From contig NZ_JNXI01000003.1 of assembly GCF_000717055.1 (NCBI RefSeq), positions 310,001 through 374,000 on the forward strand: a DNA stretch of 64,000 bases. Direction: 5' to 3'. The stretch is from Streptomyces iakyrus. GTDB lineage: Bacteria > Actinomycetota > Actinomycetes > Streptomycetales > Streptomycetaceae. The stretch's first letter is position 1, and every line of letters starts with the position of its first letter. Shown one piece after another: positions 36,196 through 44,915 of the stretch. The notes below the pieces were generated by a model that did no database searches, was not told the origin of the DNA, and worked only from the letters and a program-made list of their open reading frames with translations. A program made the translations under genes and the position numbers.

Positions 36196-37263
36196 GTGCA
36201 GACCATCCCCCACACCTTCCCGAGACGCCTCCTGCCGACCTTGCTGGCGGCCTCGCTCATGGCCTGTCTGCCGTCCGGGGCCGACGGCTCGCCCGCGCAG
36301 GCCGCCCCCATGGCGAAGGCCGCCGCCCCCGGACAGCCCGGTGACCCGAACATCAAGTTCGTCGGCCGCTGGGACACCACCAGTTCCCCCACCGCCTACA
36401 CGCCGTACTGGGCCGGCGCGTACTACCGGGCCGGCTTCACCGGCCGGACGGTCAAACTGAAGCAGCGCGGCACGATCGACCTGTGGGCGCGGATCGACAA
36501 CGGGCCGGTGAAGTTCTACGACGACGTCAAGGGGACGGTGAACCTGACCCCGACGGCCCTCTCCCCCGGCAACCACACACTCCAGGTCAATTACCAGGTG
36601 GTGGCCGGGTCGTACAAGGGCGACGCGGTCTTCCAGGGGCTGGTCCTGGACAGCGGCGCGACGACGTTCGCACCGCCGGCCCCGGCCAGGACGGTCGAGT
36701 TCGTCGGCGACTCGATCACCGTGGGCACGACGAGCTCGCAGAACGCCCGTACCGCGTACGGCTGGCTGATCGGGGAGCGGCTGGGCGTCGAGCACACGCA
36801 GATCGCGCAGGGCGGGGCGTGCCTGGTGGCCGCGGCAGACGGATGCGTGGGGCTGGAGCGGCAGTTCACCAAACTCAACCCGAACGCGGCCACGCCCGAC
36901 TGGAACTTCTCCCGTTACCGGGCCGACGCGGTCGTCATCAACCTCGGCACCAACGACGTCGGGCACGGGGTGAGTACGGCGCAGTTCCAGTCGGCGTACA
37001 GCAGTCTGCTGCGCAAGGTGCGGGCCGCGTACCCGCAGGCGTGGATCTTCGCGCTGGAGACGTTCCGCGGGCGGTTCGTCCCGCAGACCGAGGCCGCCGT
37101 GAAGGCAGCCGTCGCCGGCGGTGACGCGCGGGTGTCCTTCGTCGACACGACCGGCTGGCTGGGGTCGGGCGATCTGTCGGACTCGGTGCATCCCAACGAC
37201 CGGGGGCACCGGGTCATAGCCGACCGGCTGGCACCGATGATAGCGGCGAGGATCGGGGCGTAG
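36196..37263 (+). CDS. Secreted SGNH/GDSL esterase, carbohydrate esterase family 2-like
   Basis: 355 residues. A signal peptide (RRLLPTLLAASLMACLPSGADG) is followed by an N-terminal beta-sandwich (about 45-160; FVGRWDTTSSP... WAGAYYRAGFTG) and an SGNH hydrolase domain with VEFVGDSITVG (nucleophile Ser), LGTNDVGHG and SDSVHPNDRGH (Asp/His). The two-domain plan is that of CE2 acetyl-polysaccharide esterases, which deacetylate xylan or glucomannan outside the cell. GTG 36196 is well supported by GAAGGGA. It fits with the other polysaccharide genes in the window. Confidence 0.87.
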   Translation: MQTIPHTFPRRLLPTLLAASLMACLPSGADGSPAQAAPMAKAAAPGQPGDPNIKFVGRWDTTSSPTAYTPYWAGAYYRAGFTGRTVKLKQRGTIDLWARIDNGPVKFYDDVKGTVNLTPTALSPGNHTLQVNYQVVAGSYKGDAVFQGLVLDSGATTFAPPAPARTVEFVGDSITVGTTSSQNARTAYGWLIGERLGVEHTQIAQGGACLVAAADGCVGLERQFTKLNPNAATPDWNFSRYRADAVVINLGTNDVGHGVSTAQFQSAYSSLLRKVRAAYPQAWIFALETFRGRFVPQTEAAVKAAVAGGDARVSFVDTTGWLGSGDLSDSVHPNDRGHRVIADRLAPMIAARIGA

Positions 37264-37281
37264 CGGCTCCGGGGGCGTGCC

Positions 37282-38847
37282 TCACATCGGGCCGGGACCC
37301 GCTCCTCCCTTGAGACGTTCGAGGTCAGAGGGCCGGACCTGGATGACGAGCAGGGCGATCAGCGCGGCCACGGCGGTGAAGATCGCCGCCATGATGAACG
37401 CGGCCGAGACACCGGCGGTGAGGATCTCGTCGGACCAGGGTTTGGGCAGTTGGCCGGTGCGTTCGAACCGTATGCGCTCGGCCGGGGTCGCCTGCCGGAG
37501 GAAGTCCGGAACCTGCTTCTCGGCCTCGTTGGTGCTGGCCGTGCCGTACATCGTGACCAGGATGGACAGTCCGAGCGAGCCGCCGACCTGCTGGGTCGCG
37601 TTGAGGAGTCCGGAGGCCGCGCCGGTCTCCGGCGTGGGCACGTTGGACAGTGCCATGAGGGTCAGGGACACGAACTCCATGCCCATGCCCAGGCTGAAGA
37701 CGAGCATCGGTCCGAGGACGCTGCCCGCGTAGGTGGAGTGGACGTCGGTGAGGGTCAGCCAGGCCAGGCCCGCCGCCGCCAGGATCGCGCCCACCACCAT
37801 GAACGGCTTGGGCCCGTAGACGGGCAGGAACCGCGAGGCCAGACCGGCGCCGACGGCGATGACCGCGCTGACCGGCAGGAAGGCGAGGCCGGCCGCGAGC
37901 GGGCTGAACCCGAGCACGTTCTGCACGAAGAGCGTGAGGAAGAAGAACATGCCGAAGATGGCGGCGGCCAGGCACAGCATGATGCCGTAGGTGCCCGCAC
38001 GGTTGCGGTCGGCGAACATGTGCAGCGGCGTGATGGGCTGTTTCGAACGGCGCTCGATCAGGATGAAGGCCGCCAGGACGATGACCGCTCCGGCGAACGA
38101 GGCGAGGGTGAGCGGGTCCCGCCAGCCGTCCTGAGCGGCTCTGATGAAGCCGTAGACGAGCAGCACCATGCCCGCGGTGGAGGTGAGCGCGCCGGTGATG
38201 TCGAAGCGCCCGGGGTGGCGTTCGGACTCCCTGATGTAGCGCGGGGTGGCGAGCACGATGAGCAGGCCGATGGGCACGTTGACGAACAGCACCCACCGCC
38301 AGTTCAGCCACTCCACCAGCATGCCGCCGGCGAGCAGGCCGATCGCGCCGCCGCCCGCCGAGACCGCGGCGAAGACACCGAAGGCGCGGTTGCGTTCCGG
38401 TCCCTCGCGGAAGGTGGTGCTGATCAGGGCGAGGGAGGTCGGAGAGGCGATGGCGCCGCCGACGCCCTGCAGGGCGCGGGCGCCGAGGAGTTGGCCGGCG
38501 TTCTGGGCGAATCCGCCGAGCAGCGAGGCGAACACGAAGAGCAGCACGCCGAAGACGAAGACGCGCCGCCGGCCCAGGATGTCTCCGGCCCGGCCGCCGA
38601 GCAGCAGCAGGCCGCCGAAGGTGAGGGTGTAGGCGTTCACCACCCAGGACAGGCTCGTGGTGGAGAACTCCAGGTCGCTCTGGATGTGCGGCAGCGCGAT
38701 GTTCACGATGGTGATGTCGAGGACCACCATCAACTGGCAGGAGGCGATGACCAGCAGCGCCATCGCGTTTCCACCACCACCACCGGGTTCCCTGGTGGTG
38801 GTCGCCTGTGGTGAAGCCGGCTGCGGGCTGCTGCCTGCGGTGTCCAC
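37282..38847 (-). CDS. MFS transporter, DHA2 (EmrB/QacA) drug exporter family
   Basis: About 521 residues with 14 membrane helices. Signatures: LMVVLDITIVNIALPHIQ (motif D1), GGRAGDILGRRRVFVFG (motif A), ARALQGVGGAIASPTSLALI (motif B), and GGGAIGLLAGGMLVEWLNWRW (motif C, antiporter). It should export drugs or metabolites in exchange for protons. GTG 38847 gives a 35-residue leader; the open frame extends much further upstream but that part is a shadow over the divergent regulator. No TetR or MarR regulator is directly adjacent. Confidence 0.85.
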   Translation of the reverse strand: MDTAGSSPQPASPQATTTREPGGGGGNAMALLVIASCQLMVVLDITIVNIALPHIQSDLEFSTTSLSWVVNAYTLTFGGLLLLGGRAGDILGRRRVFVFGVLLFVFASLLGGFAQNAGQLLGARALQGVGGAIASPTSLALISTTFREGPERNRAFGVFAAVSAGGGAIGLLAGGMLVEWLNWRWVLFVNVPIGLLIVLATPRYIRESERHPGRFDITGALTSTAGMVLLVYGFIRAAQDGWRDPLTLASFAGAVIVLAAFILIERRSKQPITPLHMFADRNRAGTYGIMLCLAAAIFGMFFFLTLFVQNVLGFSPLAAGLAFLPVSAVIAVGAGLASRFLPVYGPKPFMVVGAILAAAGLAWLTLTDVHSTYAGSVLGPMLVFSLGMGMEFVSLTLMALSNVPTPETGAASGLLNATQQVGGSLGLSILVTMYGTASTNEAEKQVPDFLRQATPAERIRFERTGQLPKPWSDEILTAGVSAAFIMAAIFTAVAALIALLVIQVRPSDLERLKGGAGPGPM

Positions 38848-38986
38848 CGTTCGACGGTACGCCCGGCTCCCGGACCTCACCACTCGATCAGCCGTGCCGT
38901 GGCCCGACCTGAAAATCCCGCGGTGGGGCGGCGATAATCCGTTCAACGTGGCCCGGCGGGCCGCGTACGGCGGAGAGGGAGCGACC

Positions 38987-39589
38987 GTGAACCGCGTTCT
39001 TCTCGTCGAGCACACCCGTCTCGTGCGGGGAGCGTTCGCCGCTCTGCTGTCGCGATAGGACGACATTGAGGTCGTCGCGGAGGCCGACGGCGACGGCGAC
39101 GTGGTCGCGCGCGCCGTTGCGTGCCGGCCGGACGTGGCGGTGATCGGCGTGGACTCCCGGCAGGGCGAGGAGATCGCTGTCCGCGGTGAGCAAGCGCGGC
39201 TCCCGGAGTGCCGGATGCTGCTGATGGTGGCCTCGGCGACGCCGGAGCGGCTGCACCGCCTGCTCGATCTGCACGCCGCAGGTGTCATCAGCACCAACGC
39301 CCCGCCGGACCGGCTGGTCCACGGTGTCCGCAAGCTGGTGCGGGGGCAGCGGTTCCTCGACCCCGAGTTCGCGCCGGCCGCACTGGACGCGGGCGCGAAC
39401 CCGCCGGCCCCGCGCGAGGTGGAGGTGCTGCAACTGACGGCCGACGGTACGCCCACGCGGGAGATCGCCGAGCGGCTGTGCCTGTCCGCCGCCACGGTCC
39501 GCAACCATCTGTCGGCGATCACCCGGAAGACGGGCGGCCGCAGCCGGATCGACGCGGTCCGGATCGCCACGGAGTCGGGCTGGGTGTGA
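38987..39589 (+). pseudogene. DesR-like response regulator interrupted by an in-frame TAG
   Basis: GTG 38987 (GGAGAGGGA upstream) opens with NRVLLVEHTRLVRGAFAALLSR, the start of a NarL/DesR receiver, but codon 24 is TAG (39056-39058). Without any frame change the text continues DDIEVVAEADGDGDVVARA, receiver-like, and ends in a good LuxR HTH (TREIAERLCLSAATVRNHLSAITRKTGGRSRIDAVRIA). A GAG to TAG change would explain it. The phosphoacceptor region reads VAVIGVDSRQ where VxxLDIDMP is usual, so the accepting Asp also looks lost. A GTG at 39101 could still give a short HTH-bearing product. No histidine kinase is near. Confidence 0.8.
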
Positions 39590-39648
39590 GCCCCGCACCC
39601 CGCGTCCCCGCCCTGTTCCGCCCCGTCCGGCGCCCCTGACAGCAGAAC

Positions 39649-39683
39649 GGCCGGGCAGGTCATCGAGGTGTACCTGCCCGGCC
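39649..39683. terminator. Strong bidirectional terminator hairpin
   Basis: GGCCGGGCAGGT at 39649-39660 pairs perfectly with ACCTGCCCGGCC at 39672-39683 (12 bp stem, 11-base loop). It lies in the 251-base convergent gap between the broken response regulator and the P450, where no gene is seen. Confidence 0.75.
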
Positions 39684-39840
39684 TCCGCGGGCCCTCGCGC
39701 CCTGTCCCGGGATCTGTCCAGCATCGCAGAGCGGACGCCCCGTGGACCAGCACCCTTTGTCACGTGTGCGGCGTGAAAGCGTCATCCCGGGATCGTGACG
39801 AACGCCGGTGCGGGACGGGCGTTCGACTCGGCCTTCGAGG

Positions 39841-41244
39841 TCAGCGGCCGCCGCGGATGAGGCCCGTCAGATAGCGCCACAGCGAGGAGCGCTGCCGTGC
39901 GGCCGGGTCCGGCAGGATCTCCTCGGCCACGCCCGGGGCGGGTGCGTCCGCCCACGGTCGCGGGGGCGGCACGGAGGCGAGTTCGTACCGCACCGGCAGG
40001 GACCGCAGGCCCCGCATGAACGGCGAAGAGCGCCACGGCAGTTGGTCGGCGGGCAGGGCGAGGTCGAGGTGGTCGAACCGCTCGAACAGGCGCCCCACAC
40101 CGGCCGCCGCGACGGCCGAGGCGAGCTCCCGCGCCGGGCACTGGCGCGGTCCGGCTCCCCAGGAGAGGTGGGCCCGGGTGCTGATGGTGGTGCCCGAGGC
40201 GACGTGGTCGGCGAAGAGCGGGTCGGCGTGCGCGGCGCCCGGGGAGACCCACACGGGGTCGCCGGCCCGGATGGTGTAGTTGCCGAGCGGGGTGTCCCGG
40301 GCGGCGAAGCGCGGGACGAAGTTGACCAGGGGCGGCTTGCGCATGACCACCCGGTTCATGCTCTCCCTGACCATGCCGGCGGACAGGCTGGCGCGCACGC
40401 TGCCCTCGCCGGAGATGACCTCCACGACGGTGTTGGAGATGAGGATGCCGACGTGGTCGGAGGTCATGCCGAGCAGCATGAACAGCTCGCGGGCGAGCTG
40501 GTCGAGCGACAGGTCCGGGTGGGCGGCCAGCAGGTACGAGGGGAAGTCGTCGCCCGGCTTCTCCAGCTTCAGCGCGGCCAGTTCGGCCAGCGTCGCCAGC
40601 AGGCGTTCCAGTGCGGCCTCGGCATCCGGGCCGGCGTCGAGCACCCGCCACATGTCCATCAGCGCGTCGTCGCCCTGCGAGCCGGGGAAGCCCAGCAGAT
40701 GACTGGCCACCATCAGCGGCAGCGGCCGGGAGAACTGCGCGGACAGGTCCGCCACGCCGGTCGCGCCGCCCTGCCCGACGAGGGTGATCAGTTCGTCGGC
40801 GTAGGCGGTGACGGCGGCCTTCAGACGCTTGGCCTGCGGGTGGCGGGGGTCCTGGAAGGGCTTGAGGGCGACGTCCCACGCGGTGCGCAGCGGCCGGTAG
40901 CCGGGGCCGCCCTGGATGAGGATGTGGTTGACCTCCAGGGAGGGCCAGAGCGGCCAGTCGGACGGCACCCTGCCCTCGGTGCGGGCCCGCCAGTTCTCCA
41001 GGCCCTTGGGCCAGCCTTCGTCGTCCTGGAGCACCTGGAGCGACTCGCGGTAGCCGAGGACCAGCCAGGCCGGCACCCCCAGCAGGTCGACCGGGGCGAC
41101 CGGGCCGTGCTGCTGGCGCAGCCGCTCGTACACGAGCGCGGGGCGCACCTCGTAGTCCCTGGTCAGCAGCGGTTCGGGAGCCAGAGTCTCCAGGCTCGTG
41201 CCGTCCAGGTCCACGGATCCGCCGTCACCCCGCTGGGATTCCAT
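39841..41244 (-). CDS. Cytochrome P450 without the EXXR motif (CYP157-like)
   Basis: 467 residues. The haem-binding loop LSWGAGPRQCPARELA is clear and ISTRAHL and LPWRSSPFMRGLRSLPVRYE match the P450s found in Streptomyces conservons. The K-helix should carry ExxR about 10 residues before the PP; here the text is MVRESMNRVVMRKPPLV and no ExxR is present by either alignment. The I-helix also reads LGMTSDHVG instead of AGxxT. The CYP157 family is known to lack EXXR. Conservon partners (kinase, roadblock, GTPase) are absent, so this is an orphan. ATG 41244 with GGAGGGTGG upstream. Confidence 0.85.
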   Translation of the reverse strand: MESQRGDGGSVDLDGTSLETLAPEPLLTRDYEVRPALVYERLRQQHGPVAPVDLLGVPAWLVLGYRESLQVLQDDEGWPKGLENWRARTEGRVPSDWPLWPSLEVNHILIQGGPGYRPLRTAWDVALKPFQDPRHPQAKRLKAAVTAYADELITLVGQGGATGVADLSAQFSRPLPLMVASHLLGFPGSQGDDALMDMWRVLDAGPDAEAALERLLATLAELAALKLEKPGDDFPSYLLAAHPDLSLDQLARELFMLLGMTSDHVGILISNTVVEVISGEGSVRASLSAGMVRESMNRVVMRKPPLVNFVPRFAARDTPLGNYTIRAGDPVWVSPGAAHADPLFADHVASGTTISTRAHLSWGAGPRQCPARELASAVAAAGVGRLFERFDHLDLALPADQLPWRSSPFMRGLRSLPVRYELASVPPPRPWADAPAPGVAEEILPDPAARQRSSLWRYLTGLIRGGR

Positions 41245-41378
41245 CGTCTTGCCACCCTCCGACACGCCCTGTACCGGCACACCATCAGCCGGTAGCCGGA
41301 AACGGTGGGGACCCTACCCCAGGCCGAACTCACGGGTAACGACGGGGGTGGCGTGGTGGGGAGGGCCGGACCCGCGCT

Positions 41379-42485
41379 TCAGGCGGCCGTGTAACCGAGT
41401 TGACGGCGCATGTAGGGCGTCATGAGGCTCTTCGCCTTGGCCAGGGTGGTGGTGCGGCTGCCGAGGACGGCGGACTCCCCGCCCGGTACGGGCAGCACGG
41501 TCAGTCCGTCGGCGGGGCCGAACGGCACGATGAGCGGGGTGCGCTGGGTCGGGCGGTAGAAGCGCGGTTCCTTGCGGTGCTTGCCGGAACTGTGCAGATA
41601 GCCGCGGATGTTGTGGGCGGCGATGTCCGCCTGGGCGAGGGCGGCGGGGGTGATCTTGAGTTCGCTGACGTCGTTCACGTCGCCGACGGCGAACACGTCC
41701 AGCCGGCCCTCGACCCGGAGCGTCCGGTCGACCTTGACGTGCCCGGATCCGTCGAGCCAGTCGCCGTGGCCGGCCAGGCGCAGCCAGAGGGTGTTGGGGG
41801 TGGTGCCGGTCGCCCAGAAGGACAGGTCGGCCTCGATGACCGTGCCGCGGGCGTCGCGGTAGGTGCCGAAGTCGTTCCCGGGAGACATGAAGGAGTCGAG
41901 CCGTACCTCCACGTCGTGGGACTCCAGCCAGGCCAGGGCCTTGCGTCCCGGACGGGCACTGCCCGTGGAGTCCAGCAGGGCGGGCCCGGAGTGGGCGAGG
42001 GTGACCCGGGCGTCCGGGCGGGCGAGGCGGATCTCGGCGCTGAGTTCGACGCCGCCGGGGCCGCCGCCGACGACCAGGACGTGTTCGGCCGTGGCGATGT
42101 TGCGCTGGTGCTCGGCGAACGACTTGGCCGCTTCCTCGGTCGTGGTGCCGGTGAAGCGGGCCGGCTCGGGGTAGTCGGCGCCGGTGGCGATCACGACCAC
42201 GTCGTACGGCAGCCGCTCGCCGGTGGCGAGGACGACCTGCCGCTCGGTGGTGTCGATGCGGACGGCCTTGCCGGTGGCGACCCGGCCGTGGCGCAGCAGC
42301 CGGTTGTAGGGGATGAAGGGCGTGTGCGTCCACTCGGGGTGCACGCCCGCGCGCAGCGAGGCGATGCGGTGGAAGAAGACCTCCTTGCGGTCCACCAGCG
42401 TGACCCGGGCCGTGCCGTCCAGCCGTCTGGCCAGCCGGACACCGGCGTAGCCGCCGCCGATCACCACTACGTCGCCGTCGTACAC
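41379..42485 (-). CDS. NAD(P)/FAD-dependent oxidoreductase, type II NADH dehydrogenase-like
   Basis: 368 residues. Two dinucleotide folds: VVVIGGGYAGVRLARRL near the start (FAD) and HVLVVGGGPGGVELSAEI near residue 150 (NAD(P)H); VIATGADYPEP and DVFAVGDVNDV are the usual ATG and GD motifs. The C-terminus lacks a hydrophobic anchor, so this is probably a soluble AIF/NDH-2-like enzyme or thioredoxin-reductase relative. GTG 42485 with GGAG eight bases upstream. Its 164-base leader contains an AT-rich segment at 42583-42599 that is the likely promoter. Confidence 0.87.
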   Translation of the reverse strand: MYDGDVVVIGGGYAGVRLARRLDGTARVTLVDRKEVFFHRIASLRAGVHPEWTHTPFIPYNRLLRHGRVATGKAVRIDTTERQVVLATGERLPYDVVVIATGADYPEPARFTGTTTEEAAKSFAEHQRNIATAEHVLVVGGGPGGVELSAEIRLARPDARVTLAHSGPALLDSTGSARPGRKALAWLESHDVEVRLDSFMSPGNDFGTYRDARGTVIEADLSFWATGTTPNTLWLRLAGHGDWLDGSGHVKVDRTLRVEGRLDVFAVGDVNDVSELKITPAALAQADIAAHNIRGYLHSSGKHRKEPRFYRPTQRTPLIVPFGPADGLTVLPVPGGESAVLGSRTTTLAKAKSLMTPYMRRQLGYTAA

Positions 42486-42649
42486 AACAGGGTCTCCTGT
42501 GCTGTGGGGGGAGCGAGGGCCGCCGCGGACGGGCCCCGCTCGGATCGACCCTCGGCGGCCACTCGACTGACGCGACAGTAGCCCTTGAAAGTTAAAGAGA
42601 TCCCGGGGTTCCGTGCATGTTCCGTGAAGGATCGGCACCTGACCGGCCG

Positions 42650-43813
42650 TCATCTCCCCCAGATCTCCCGGTAGGCCTCGCGGTAGCCCGACGGGTCCCA
42701 GCTGGTGGCGCCCTCGCTGTTGCCGGCCGTGGCGATGTGCACGGGGGCCACGTATCCGCTGTCGGGACGCCCGGCGAAGGCACGGTTGAACTCGTCGACG
42801 ATCTGCCAGCCCTGCAGGGACAGCGGCTCGGGCACGGTGGCGGCCTGGTACTGCCTGCTGTTGACGCGCTGGAAGGCGGACGGGTCGCCGTCACCGGCCC
42901 CGATGTTGAACGGCGGCCCGGAGCCCTTCTCACCGGCGGCGCGGAAAGCGGGGGCGGCGTCGGCGAAGTAGAGGTCGTTGATGGCCACGGAGTGGGTCCA
43001 GCGGTCCTGGAAGCGGGAGAGCAGGGAGGAGATCTCCCGGGGGGTGCGGGTGCTGGCGTCGGGGATCGGGATGTTCTCCACCGAGAGCAGCCGCACCCCC
43101 TGGCAGCTCGTCAGCTCCTTGCGGATCAGGTCGGACTTGTTGCGCGCGAAGGGGATCGACGCGTCGGTGATGAGCACGACCCCGGCACGGCCGTTGGAGT
43201 CGGAGATGATCCACTGCGCACTGATGCGGGCGACGTCCTCGACGCGGGTGGTGACGTTGGTGAAGAGGTCGGGCTGCCGGCTCGGGCCGGGGTCGGGGAC
43301 GGCGTGCCAGCCGATGAGCGGGATGCGCTGCTCGTTGGCCCGGGCGGCCTGCTGGGCCGTCGAGTCGGGGTCGAACCCGCCGATGACGATGCCCGAGGGC
43401 CGCAGGGCGACCGCTTCGCTCATGGCGGCCTGGATGCCGGCCGGGGTGCCGCCGCCGTCGATCACCCGGACGTTCCAGCCGATGGCCCGCGCGGCCTCCC
43501 GCACCCCGTTCGCGGCGCCGGCGACACCGGGATTCGTCATGGTCTGGGCGACGTAGACGATGTTCTTGCCGGACACCGCCTCGGGGCCGCTGGTGGGTCC
43601 TCCCCAGGGGATGTCGGCCCGCTCGGCCCGGGTGACGGCCTCCGTGGCCCGGGCCTGGACGGTCGGGCAGCCGCTCGGGCCCGTCGCGGTCTCGTCCGCG
43701 CCGTCGGAGGAACCGCGTTCGCAGCCGGTGAGGGCGGCGGCCGTGGCCAGCAGGACGCAGGAGGCGAGCCGCGCGGCGCGGACTGCGGGGGCGGCCTTGC
43801 GGGTGCGGTGCAC
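42650..43813 (-). CDS. Sugar ABC transporter substrate-binding lipoprotein (ribose/galactose type)
   Basis: 387 residues. A lipobox LTGC ends the signal peptide (about residue 32), so the protein is membrane-tethered outside. The body is a periplasmic-binding-protein type 1 fold: IVYVAQTMTNPGVAGAANG, VRVIDGGGTPAGIQAAMSEAVAL, PSGIVIGGFDPDS, GVVLITDASIPFARNKSD. It ends the operon ATPase-permease-binding protein, 46 bases after the permease. GTG 43813 with GGAG five bases upstream. It should bind a sugar or sugar-like solute; which one is not evident. Confidence 0.87.
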   Translation of the reverse strand: MHRTRKAAPAVRAARLASCVLLATAAALTGCERGSSDGADETATGPSGCPTVQARATEAVTRAERADIPWGGPTSGPEAVSGKNIVYVAQTMTNPGVAGAANGVREAARAIGWNVRVIDGGGTPAGIQAAMSEAVALRPSGIVIGGFDPDSTAQQAARANEQRIPLIGWHAVPDPGPSRQPDLFTNVTTRVEDVARISAQWIISDSNGRAGVVLITDASIPFARNKSDLIRKELTSCQGVRLLSVENIPIPDASTRTPREISSLLSRFQDRWTHSVAINDLYFADAAPAFRAAGEKGSGPPFNIGAGDGDPSAFQRVNSRQYQAATVPEPLSLQGWQIVDEFNRAFAGRPDSGYVAPVHIATAGNSEGATSWDPSGYREAYREIWGR

Positions 43814-43859
43814 GGGGACTCCAGTGAGGGGATCGACGCGGCGGGGCGCGCCGGGAGGG

Positions 43860-44915
43860 TCAGGGCGGGGCCGTGCCGTCCGCCCCCGCCGGGGAGGGCG
43901 GGGGCGGCGCGGCGGGCGCGTCGCGGGCCGCGCCGCCGCGCAGCCGGCGGCGGGCGGCGTATCCGGCCAGGCCGACGGCGATGAGCAGGGTGCCGCCGTT
44001 GAACAGCGGGACCGTCCAGAACTCGGCGCCCAGCTGGGCGATGCCGGTGAGGCCGACCGCGAGGACGGCGACGGCGACGACCGTGCCGAGGGCGTTGGGC
44101 CGGCCGGGCTTGATCGCCGTGGAGCCGAGGAGAGCGCCGACGAAGGCGGGCAGCAGGTAGTCGAGGCCCACGCTCGGGTTGCCGATCTGCTGCTGGGCGG
44201 CGAGCAGCACACCGGCGAAACCGACGATCAGGCCCGAGGCGGCGAACGCGTAGACGGTGTACCTGCGGGTCGGGATGCCCACGAGGTCGGCCGCGCGCGG
44301 GTTCGACCCGACGACGTACAGGTACCGGCCCAGCGGCAGCCGCTCCAGCACCAGCCAGAGGACGGCCGCGAGGGCGAGCACGTAGAAGGCGGGGACCGGG
44401 AGGCCGAGGAACGAGGAGTCGTAGAGGTCGGTGAACGCGGGCGGCAGGCCCTGCGGGCCGGGGACGATCCGGCCGCCGTCGGTGATCCAGCCGGTCACGG
44501 CGTACATCATGCTGCCGGTGCCGAGGGTGGCGATGAAGGAGTCGATCCGGCCGAACTCGACGATGACGCCGTTGAGGACGCCCACCACCAGCCCTCCGGC
44601 GAGCACGGCGAGGCAGGCGAGCGGCCAGGGCCACCCCGCGTTGACGACGAGCTGGAGCACCATCACATGGGCCAGGCCGAGGCCGTAGCCGATGGAGAGG
44701 TCGAAGGCGCCCGTGACGATGGGGACCATGGCGGCGAGCGCGAGGACGGCCGGGATCGACTGGGTGGACAGGATCGAGTCGACCGTGTCCAGCGTGGGGA
44801 AGGTGTCCGGCAGGGCGAGGGAGAAGACCAGGTAGAGCAGGGCGGTGAGGGCGAGCAGGCCGTAGGCGCCGATGTGGTGGCCGCCGGGGCGGTGGCGCGG
44901 CCGGGGCGGCGTCAC
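43860..44915 (-). CDS. Sugar ABC transporter permease (RbsC type)
   Basis: 351 residues with about nine to ten membrane helices. FDLSIGYGLGLAHVMVLQL and VVGVLNGVIVEFGRIDSFIATLGTGSMMYAVTGW are the conserved segments of ribose-type permeases that contact the ATPase. The last 30 residues are a Pro/Ala tail. GTG 44915 overlaps the ATPase stop by four bases (GTGA), so translation is coupled. It forms the membrane channel of the importer encoded with its neighbours. Confidence 0.9.
   Translation of the reverse strand: MTPPRPRHRPGGHHIGAYGLLALTALLYLVFSLALPDTFPTLDTVDSILSTQSIPAVLALAAMVPIVTGAFDLSIGYGLGLAHVMVLQLVVNAGWPWPLACLAVLAGGLVVGVLNGVIVEFGRIDSFIATLGTGSMMYAVTGWITDGGRIVPGPQGLPPAFTDLYDSSFLGLPVPAFYVLALAAVLWLVLERLPLGRYLYVVGSNPRAADLVGIPTRRYTVYAFAASGLIVGFAGVLLAAQQQIGNPSVGLDYLLPAFVGALLGSTAIKPGRPNALGTVVAVAVLAVGLTGIAQLGAEFWTVPLFNGGTLLIAVGLAGYAARRRLRGGAARDAPAAPPPPSPAGADGTAPP

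Noticed and set aside
39056..39058. TAG as a recoded (readthrough) codon in the response regulator
   Set aside because: No recoding signal is visible, Streptomyces is not known to use TAG as sense, and the acceptor Asp is also lost, which favours decay.
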